A stretch of 64,000 nt of DNA from Pseudovibrio exalbescens (GTDB lineage: Bacteria > Pseudomonadota > Alphaproteobacteria > Rhizobiales > Stappiaceae), in contig NZ_JAQZAJ010000009.1 of the NCBI RefSeq assembly GCF_028737195.1, positions 1 to 64,000 on the forward strand, given 5' to 3'. Of this stretch, positions 57,494 to 64,000 are shown piece by piece; the stretch's first letter is position 1; each line of letters begins with the position of its first letter. Made by a program: the position numbers and the translations under genes. Under the pieces are notes generated by a model, which ran no database searches, was not told where the DNA came from, and saw nothing but the letters and a program-made list of their open reading frames with translations.

Positions 57494-59524
57494 ATGTCTC
57501 TCAGCCTCAGAATTTTCTCTGCAGCGAACGCTGTGTTCATTGTAGGTTTCGTCGCTCTTATTACGGTTGTCACGGTTTTGATCGCGCAAAATGCCGATCA
57601 GTCTGGCGAAGAGCTTATCCTGGAAAATGCCGCGTCGCAGACCCATCAGGCGCAGGCAATCTTCGAAAACGCGCAGCTCAAAACCGCAAGCTTCGCAAAC
57701 ACCGTAAGCAAGTTTGCAGCACACACAGAACTGAGCAGAGATCTGCTGGCCAAAGCCGCGCGCGACTACTTTGACGACAACAAGGATCTGAACGGCTTTC
57801 TTGTTGTGCTGGAACCAGACCAGCTGGGCGCAGACAAGGCAAATCAGGGCCAGGGATTTTCCAATGCAAACGGTCGCTTCAGCCTCGCTTTTGCTCGTGG
57901 TCCGGAAGGCATCAGCTGGCGAGAAGTGAACGCAACCGACGCAAATTCAGATGCCTGGTATGGCGCAGCGCTACGCAGCGGCGATGATGTGGTCACCCAC
58001 CCTTACAGCTTTGAAGCTGGCGGCAAGACCATTCGCGCGGTAACGGCATCCACACCAATCTTTGACGCCTCGAACAAACCAATGGGTGTGATTGCAACAG
58101 ACATTTATCTGGACCGCCTTGCCGCGGCTTATGAAGGCGCCCGCCGTTTTGAAACTGGCTATGTCGGCATTCTCAGCAGCAACGGTGTGTATGCAGCCAA
58201 CAGCGATGAGGCACGCCTTGGCCAGAAAGCACCAGACGACATATTGGATCTCGTAGGCCAGACCTCGGAAAGCGAGCGCGTTTTCGAACATGGCGACTGG
58301 AAACTTGTCGTAAAGCCGTTTGTTCTACGGGGCACACACGAGAAATGGTACTCCATCGTTGCCGTTGACAATGCAGAGCTTCTTGAGCACGCCACCAGCA
58401 CCCGCAACACGGCCATTCTGGTCGCCTTCTTGTGTTTGGCGGTCGGCACAGTTGTCATGTGGCTTGTGGGCACGTCCATTGCCAAGCCGGTTGTTCGCAC
58501 CACTGAGCGCATGAACGCATTGACCCAAGGCGACACCACGACGCCGGTGCAGTACATCGAGCGCAAAGACGAAATCGGCCAGATGGCAATGGCCCTTGAA
58601 GTCTTCGTTGAGAACGCCATCGAACGAGAAGCGTTGCAAGCCGTGTCCGAGCAAGAGCAGGAAGCGCGCCTCGCACGGCAAAAGCTCATCGACCAGCTCA
58701 TCTCCGACTTTGACGCCTGCATTCAGGAAAGCTTGCGCACGGTTTCCTCCAACTCTCTGGAGCTGGAAGAGACCGCCAAGGTTCTAACGGGCATTGCAGA
58801 GAGCACCACGTCACGCTCTACAACGGCAGCCGCGTCCTCTGAAGAGGCTTCCGCCAATGTCCAAACGGTGGCATCCGCGGCGGAAGAACTGGCCACTTCC
58901 ATTGAAGAGATCAGCCGTCAGGTTGGCCACACGCAAGGGGTTGTCTCAAACGCAACCAGCACCACCCAGACCACAAACGAAAAGGTCGCAAGCCTTGACG
59001 CAGCCGCGCAGCGCATTGGTGAAGTTGTGACCTTGATTCAGGCAATTGCTGAGCAGACCAACCTTCTCGCCCTCAACGCAACCATTGAGGCGGCCCGCGC
59101 TGGTGAAGCAGGCAAGGGCTTTGCGGTGGTGGCCTCTGAAGTCAAGGAGCTGGCAACCCAGACCTCCAAGGCAACGGAGGAGATCTCCTCTCAGATCATC
59201 GGCATCCAGAACTCCTCCAAGGAGGCTGTGGAAGCCATTGCTGCCATTGCCAAAACGATGGGTGACGTCAACAGCATCACTCAGACCATTGCCGCTGCGG
59301 TTGAACAACAAGGCGCGGCCACCACGGAGATCAGTGAAAACGTGCAGCAGGCGGCCACGGGCACCCGCGACGTCGCTGAAAACATGTCTGGTGTCACGGC
59401 TTCTGCCAGCGAAACAAGTGCAACAGCCGCCCAGGTGCTTGCGGCTTCCGAAACGCTGAAGGCCCAGTCCGACAGTCTGCAGGAAAACATCGCAACGTTC
59501 CTCAACAACGTGCGCAGCGCCTGA
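57494..59524 (+). CDS. Methyl-accepting chemotaxis protein 2 (dCache sensor)
   Basis: 676 residues when started at the ATG 57494 ([20 protein letters not shown]), which aligns with the N-termini of the three paralogues; the in-frame ATG at 57485 would add three residues. Same layout as receptor 1. Its sensor is the most divergent ([20 protein letters not shown] before WYGAAL) and lacks the FFRANG / FEPYFF type segment. The HAMP starts [20 protein letters not shown]. Signalling domain almost identical to the others, so the receptors probably form mixed arrays but sense different ligands. Confidence 0.93.
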   Translation: MSLSLRIFSAANAVFIVGFVALITVVTVLIAQNADQSGEELILENAASQTHQAQAIFENAQLKTASFANTVSKFAAHTELSRDLLAKAARDYFDDNKDLNGFLVVLEPDQLGADKANQGQGFSNANGRFSLAFARGPEGISWREVNATDANSDAWYGAALRSGDDVVTHPYSFEAGGKTIRAVTASTPIFDASNKPMGVIATDIYLDRLAAAYEGARRFETGYVGILSSNGVYAANSDEARLGQKAPDDILDLVGQTSESERVFEHGDWKLVVKPFVLRGTHEKWYSIVAVDNAELLEHATSTRNTAILVAFLCLAVGTVVMWLVGTSIAKPVVRTTERMNALTQGDTTTPVQYIERKDEIGQMAMALEVFVENAIEREALQAVSEQEQEARLARQKLIDQLISDFDACIQESLRTVSSNSLELEETAKVLTGIAESTTSRSTTAAASSEEASANVQTVASAAEELATSIEEISRQVGHTQGVVSNATSTTQTTNEKVASLDAAAQRIGEVVTLIQAIAEQTNLLALNATIEAARAGEAGKGFAVVASEVKELATQTSKATEEISSQIIGIQNSSKEAVEAIAAIAKTMGDVNSITQTIAAAVEQQGAATTEISENVQQAATGTRDVAENMSGVTASASETSATAAQVLAASETLKAQSDSLQENIATFLNNVRSA

Positions 59525-59548
59525 TAAGCGACTCACCTTGAAAAAATC

Positions 59549-59585
59549 GAACCGGCTTCGCTTGGCGGAGCCGGTTTCTTTTTGC
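59549..59585 (+). terminator. Terminator of chemoreceptor gene 2
   Basis: Stem AACCGGCT / AGCCGGTT with a 12-base loop and downstream TCTTTTT. Confidence 0.85.
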
Positions 59586-59941
59586 TCGAACGCGTTCGTC
59601 CGCGTGTCAAAAAAATTCATCAAATTACCTGTGCAGTATTACGGATGCACAAATCAGCAGACTGCACCGAAGCGCCAGCCAGCATTCAACAAAAGTCGGA
59701 GCGCCAACAAGTCGAATGCGGTTCGGATAACCCCATAAGAATATTAGTAAAATTTGCAAGAATGCAGCGCATCGCGGCAGACCGCTGCTGATCCGGCACT
59801 CTTCTGATCAGCAAGGAAACGCAGAAAACTGCGAAGAACAGGCCCGGAATTTCCCGTCACGCGCGCACGGGGATTAAGGCTCAATTAAGGCATAAGCCCT
59901 ACCGCTGAACCCAATGATCATTCGGAGCTTTTGGTAGTCGC
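59586..59941. promoter_or_regulatory. Upstream region of chemoreceptor 3
   Basis: About 355 bp without a gene. GATTAAGGCTCAATTAAGGC (59872-59891) resembles the box before receptor 1. No strong ribosome site precedes 59942. Confidence 0.5.
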
Positions 59942-61972
59942 ATGTCTCTTCGAGTCAAAATTTTCTCGTCATCCAACCTCATCCTTGTTGTCGGATTGAT
60001 AGCACTCATCACCATCGTCAGCGTGCTGATGTCAAATATGGCTCAACAAAACGGCAAAGAGCTGCTGCTGGAAAACGCCAGCATCCAGGCCTACCACGCT
60101 GAACAGGAGATCTCCTTGTCGCAGCTTGCCGCTTCCAGCCTCTCAGACGCCTTGGAAAAGAGCATTGAGCACACGGACATTTCCCGCGACGAGATCGCGG
60201 CAATCGTCCGAGACTTCCTTGACGAGAATGCACATCTGACGGGTGTGACAACGGTTCTGGAGCCGAACACAGTTGGACAAGACGCTGACAACAAGAGCGT
60301 GGGCTACTCCAACGCGCTTGGCCAGTTCGAGCCATACTTCTTCCGGGCCAATGGCAAGATCGATTGGCGCTTGGCAGGCATGCTGACGGATTCACCAGAA
60401 ACCTGGTACTACGCTGCCGTCAACAACTCCAAAAACATCGTCACCGACCCGTACACCTTCGACGTTGGCGGCGAAATGGTTGTAGCAGTTTCGGCCACCA
60501 CCCCAATGTACGACAAGTCGGACAAACCGATTGGCGGTATCGTCGTAGATGTATTCCTCAATCAACTGGTTGAGAAAGTCGACGCATCTCGCAAGTTTGA
60601 AACCGGGTATGTGGGCATCGCCAACGACAACGGTATGTGGATCGCCAACACCGATCGTGAGTTGATCGCCGCGACGGTCAACGCCGAGATCAAGGATCTG
60701 ATGGCGCAGGCCGCCAACACGGCGACTGTTGTGGACATGGGCGACCACAAGATTGCCGTTCGTCCGTTCGATCTTCTGGGAACAGACCACAAATGGTATG
60801 CGATCGTTTCCGTTGACAAAGCAGAGTTGCTGGCAACCGCATACAGCACCCGGAACTGGGCCATCCTTGCCGCCATTTTCTGTGTGGTCATCGGCACGGT
60901 TATCATGTGGCTGGTCGGCTCCTCTATTGCCAAGCCAATCATGCGCACCACAGACCGGATGAACGCCCTCACCGAAGGCGACACAGACACACCGGTTGAC
61001 TACACCGACCGTAGTGACGAGATCGGCCAGATGGCGCAAGCGCTTGAAGTGTTCGTTGAGAACGCCCTTGAGCGCGCCAAACTGCAAACGGAATCTGAAA
61101 AGGAACAGGAAGCGCGTCAGATGCGCCAGAGGGTCATCGACCAGCTCATCTCGGAGTTTGACGCCAGCGTTCAAGAGAGCCTGCGCAGCGTTTCCACCAA
61201 CTCTCTGGAGCTTGAAGACACGGCCAAGGTGCTGGCTGGCATTGCTGAAAGCACGACATCCCGTTCCACCACGGCTGCTGCCTCCTCCGAGGAAGCGTCC
61301 ACCAACGTTCAGACGGTTGCCTCCGCTGCCGAAGAACTGGCGGCGTCAATTGAAGAGATCAGCCGTCAGGTTGGTCACACCCAGAACGTAGTTGCCAATG
61401 CAACCAGCACCACCCAGTCAACAAACGACAAGGTGGAAAGCCTGGATGCCGCTGCGCAACGAATTGGTGAAGTGGTCACTCTCATTCAGGCCATTGCTGA
61501 ACAGACCAACCTGCTCGCCCTGAATGCCACCATCGAGGCAGCACGAGCCGGTGAAGCAGGCAAGGGCTTCGCGGTTGTAGCAGCCGAAGTGAAGGAGCTT
61601 GCGACCCAGACCTCGAAGGCAACGGAAGAGATCTCCTCTCAGATCATCGGCATTCAGAGTTCCTCTCGTGAAGCAGTGGATGCAATCGGCGCCATCTCCA
61701 AGACCATGAACGATGTCAACGAGATTACCCAGACCATCGCAGCTGCCGTCGAGCAACAAGGGGCCGCCACCACTGAGATCAGTGAGAACGTTCAGCAGGC
61801 CGCAGCTGGAACAAGAGACGTTGCAGAGAACATGTCCGGCGTGACAGCCTCAGCAAGCGAGACCAGCGCAACGGCATCTCAGGTGCTCTCGGCCTCCGAA
61901 ACGCTCAAGTCTCAAGCCGATCACCTGCAGGACAACATCGCAACGTTCCTGACCAACGTTCGCAGCGCATAA
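59942..61972 (+). CDS. Methyl-accepting chemotaxis protein 3 (dCache sensor)
   Basis: 676 residues. N-terminus [20 protein letters not shown] is like receptor 1. The sensor contains [20 protein letters not shown] and ETWYYAAV; the former segment is nearly the same in receptor 4. Second helix and [24 protein letters not shown]. Signalling domain as in the others, ending FLTNVRSA. Ligand unknown. Confidence 0.93.
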   Translation: MSLRVKIFSSSNLILVVGLIALITIVSVLMSNMAQQNGKELLLENASIQAYHAEQEISLSQLAASSLSDALEKSIEHTDISRDEIAAIVRDFLDENAHLTGVTTVLEPNTVGQDADNKSVGYSNALGQFEPYFFRANGKIDWRLAGMLTDSPETWYYAAVNNSKNIVTDPYTFDVGGEMVVAVSATTPMYDKSDKPIGGIVVDVFLNQLVEKVDASRKFETGYVGIANDNGMWIANTDRELIAATVNAEIKDLMAQAANTATVVDMGDHKIAVRPFDLLGTDHKWYAIVSVDKAELLATAYSTRNWAILAAIFCVVIGTVIMWLVGSSIAKPIMRTTDRMNALTEGDTDTPVDYTDRSDEIGQMAQALEVFVENALERAKLQTESEKEQEARQMRQRVIDQLISEFDASVQESLRSVSTNSLELEDTAKVLAGIAESTTSRSTTAAASSEEASTNVQTVASAAEELAASIEEISRQVGHTQNVVANATSTTQSTNDKVESLDAAAQRIGEVVTLIQAIAEQTNLLALNATIEAARAGEAGKGFAVVAAEVKELATQTSKATEEISSQIIGIQSSSREAVDAIGAISKTMNDVNEITQTIAAAVEQQGAATTEISENVQQAAAGTRDVAENMSGVTASASETSATASQVLSASETLKSQADHLQDNIATFLTNVRSA

Positions 61973-61998
61973 AATCCCGGTTTCATTCAAACCGACGC

Positions 61999-62033
61999 AA
62001 ACGGCCTCAGGCAACTGGGGCCGTTTTTCTTTG
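61999..62033 (+). terminator. Terminator of chemoreceptor gene 3
   Basis: Stem AAACGGCC / GGCCGTTT, loop of about 12 bases, then TTCTTT. Confidence 0.85.
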
Positions 62034-62335
62034 CCCGAGCACAATTGAATGCAGTTCAGCCAAAGACGCGGGAGTAAATCCGTATTTTGTCGAATCAAGT
62101 TCAACTGGGCGTAGCCGGTAATATATAATACGAACGAGTTCGAAAATTCATTTTTTGGCAATTTTCTGGGCCTTAAGCTTGGCACAATGTCAGATGGGGT
62201 ATTTCTGACAAGGGCGCTAAAGCAACCGGAAGCTGAAGTATGATGCTCCGTGTGATTTAGCCAGATTCATGCTTTGGTGGGTGCAGTAGGTTTCTGCCCT
62301 ACCGGGTGATGTACTTGCAAGGCATCGAGGGCAAA
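62034..62335. other. Intergenic region before chemoreceptor 4
   Basis: About 300 bp without a gene and without the ATTAAGG box. GTAGG / CCTAC near 62286-62302 could form a small hairpin in the leader. GAGGGC precedes the start at 62336. Confidence 0.5.
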
Positions 62336-64000
62336 ATGTCACTGCGACTCCGAATTTTTACAGCTGCAAACGCCGTTTTCATCGTCGGCTTTATTGCACT
62401 GATTACTGTAGTCACCATGCTGATGGGTCAGAACGCAAACGAGACAGGCGAAGAGCTTCTCGTTGAAAACACTGCGGTTATGTCCCTTCAGGCAACGGAA
62501 GAACTCGACAAGGTACACGGGGCTGCCATCAGCTTTGCGGACGTTTTCGAGAACCAGCTAAAGTTCACGGATGTTACACGTGATGAGATCGCTGAGATCG
62601 CCCGTGGTTTGCTTTCCAGCAACCCAAGCTTGACCGGCGTCTCCGTAATCTTTGAACCCAATGCACTCGGCAACGATGCAGACTTCAAAAACAAGAGTTA
62701 TTCCAACGAGTTGGGCCAATTTGAGCCGTACTTCTTCCGTAACGACGGTCAAATCGACTGGCGCCTTGCTGGCATGCTCAACGACCCGGGCAGCTGGTAC
62801 ACACCCGCCATCACCGAGCGGTCAGACTTCGTGACAGCGCCTTACAGCTTTGATGTTGCAGGAGAAACTGTGCTCGCGGTATCCGCTACCGTACCAATGT
62901 TCAACGCCAAGGGCCAAGCAATTGGCGGCGTCGTGGGCGACGTGTTCTTGAATGACCTTCTGGAAAAGGTGGAAAGCAACCGCCGTTTTGAAACGGGCTA
63001 TGTTGGCATTGTCAGCAGCAGCTCTACCTGGGCGGTTTATAGCGACCCTGAGCAGTTGACCAAAGCCGTACCGGATGACCTTAAGTCATTGATTGAAAGA
63101 ACAAATGACAGCGTACGCGTGTTCGAGGTCGAGGGACAGCAGGTAGCGATCCGCCCCTTCAAAATCCGCGGCACCAACCAAACCTGGTACGCGGTCGTGG
63201 CTGTTGAAGAAGCTGAACTACTGGCTTCAGCAAACAGCACCCGTAACTCGGCCATCATTACCGCGCTGCTCTGCCTCGTTATGGGCACGGGCATCATGTG
63301 GTTGGTGGGGACATCCATCGCTAAGCCGGTGATGAGAACCACGGAACGCATGAATGCGCTGACGGAGGGCGACACCGACACGCCTGTCCAGTACACTGAG
63401 CGCTCTGACGAAATTGGCCAGATGGCTCAAGCACTTAAGGTGTTCGTTGCCAACGCGATCGAACGCAAGCAGCTGCAAACGGAATCTGAGCAGGAGCAAG
63501 AAGCACGCCTCCAGCGCCAGAAACTGATTGATCAGCTGATCAGCGACTTCGATGCAAGCATTCAAGAGAGCCTGCGCACTGTTTCTTCAAACTCCGTCGA
63601 TCTGGAAGAAACCGCAAAGGTGTTGGCGGGTATTGCGGAAAGCACCACCTCCCGCTCGACCACAGCAGCCGCCTCAGCGGAGGAGGCCTCCTCCAATGTG
63701 CAGACGGTCGCCTCAGCTGCAGAAGAACTTGCTGCATCCATTGAGGAAATCAGCCGTCAGGTTGGCCACACACAGGGTGTTGTCACCAATGCAACCGCGA
63801 CCACCAAGAACACCAACGAGAAGGTTGAGAGTCTTGATGCCGCGGCGCAGCGCATCGGCGAGGTGGTAACCCTGATTCAGGCCATTGCCGAACAAACCAA
63901 CCTTCTCGCGCTTAACGCGACCATCGAAGCCGCTCGCGCGGGTGAGGCAGGCAAGGGCTTTGCCGTGGTGGCCGCCGAAGTGAAAGAGCTGGCAAATCAA
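62336..64000 (+). CDS. Methyl-accepting chemotaxis protein 4 (partial, cut by window edge)
   Basis: Open from ATG 62336 to the right edge, 555 codons without a stop; about 120 more are expected from the paralogues. N-terminus [20 protein letters not shown] is like receptor 2, while the sensor ([20 protein letters not shown]) is like receptor 3. The second helix and HAMP ([20 protein letters not shown], then [15 protein letters not shown]) return to the receptor 2 type. The signalling domain is present up to [12 protein letters not shown]. The pattern suggests recombination between neighbours. Confidence 0.93.
   Translation, partial: MSLRLRIFTAANAVFIVGFIALITVVTMLMGQNANETGEELLVENTAVMSLQATEELDKVHGAAISFADVFENQLKFTDVTRDEIAEIARGLLSSNPSLTGVSVIFEPNALGNDADFKNKSYSNELGQFEPYFFRNDGQIDWRLAGMLNDPGSWYTPAITERSDFVTAPYSFDVAGETVLAVSATVPMFNAKGQAIGGVVGDVFLNDLLEKVESNRRFETGYVGIVSSSSTWAVYSDPEQLTKAVPDDLKSLIERTNDSVRVFEVEGQQVAIRPFKIRGTNQTWYAVVAVEEAELLASANSTRNSAIITALLCLVMGTGIMWLVGTSIAKPVMRTTERMNALTEGDTDTPVQYTERSDEIGQMAQALKVFVANAIERKQLQTESEQEQEARLQRQKLIDQLISDFDASIQESLRTVSSNSVDLEETAKVLAGIAESTTSRSTTAAASAEEASSNVQTVASAAEELAASIEEISRQVGHTQGVVTNATATTKNTNEKVESLDAAAQRIGEVVTLIQAIAEQTNLLALNATIEAARAGEAGKGFAVVAAEVKELANQ

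Overview
The window looks like the chromosome of a marine alphaproteobacterium, most likely in or near the Stappiaceae/Rhodobacterales. This is inferred from a complete Na+-translocating NADH:quinone reductase operon, TRAP (TAXI) and Glp-type ABC transporters, ATCCCGGG/CCCGGGAT short palindromic repeats and alphaproteobacterial regulator families. I saw no rRNA, tRNA, CRISPR array, prophage or insertion sequence.

Layout. 1-1749 is a gene-poor, repeat-rich stretch with two diverged copies of a ~333 bp element and several short inverted repeats. 1750-6957 carries a FUSC-family membrane protein, a 1098-residue self-sufficient reductive dehalogenase (cobamide/4Fe-4S catalytic part fused to its own flavin/2Fe-2S reductase) and a TetR regulator. 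7126-15170 is a full leucine/isovalerate (liu) operon: isovaleryl-CoA dehydrogenase, both methylcrotonyl-CoA carboxylase subunits, an acyl-CoA synthetase, HMG-CoA lyase and methylglutaconyl-CoA hydratase. The shared TetR/liuA promoter region holds a near-perfect 28 bp palindrome. 15282-18510 has an MFS transporter, an isochorismatase-family hydrolase with a divergent GlxA/AraC regulator, and a DUF1992 protein.

18708-26386 is the Na+-NQR module: nqrABCDEF on the minus strand, with apbE (flavin transferase) and nqrM (maturation factor) diverging from it. The shared intergenic region contains a perfect 10+10 bp inverted repeat. 26461-34542 is mostly housekeeping: two small membrane proteins, a DEAD-box RNA helicase, a YaiI/DUF188 protein, Tex, a RecD-like helicase and a DmpA-type P1 peptidase.

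34990-48688 is an accessory catabolic region: two FadR-type GntR regulators, a PfkB sugar kinase, a 38-codon membrane ORF, a D-2-hydroxyacid dehydrogenase, a LacI regulator, a fumarate-reductase-like flavoprotein, and a six-gene ABC importer matching glpSTPQUV of rhizobia. Its two ATPases carry complementary degenerate motifs, predicting one working and one dead ATP site. No glycerol kinase or GlpD accompanies it, so the substrate may be another polyol or hydroxy-acid. 49080-51860 is a TAXI-type TRAP transporter and 52326-54548 an exported phytase-like esterase.

55103-64000 is a tandem array of four paralogous chemoreceptors with nearly identical signalling domains and diverged periplasmic sensors; the fourth runs off the right edge and looks mosaic. 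The strongest leads are the dehalogenase with its internal duplication, the asymmetric ABC ATPase pair with its hydroxyacid/flavoprotein partners, and the mosaic chemoreceptor array.
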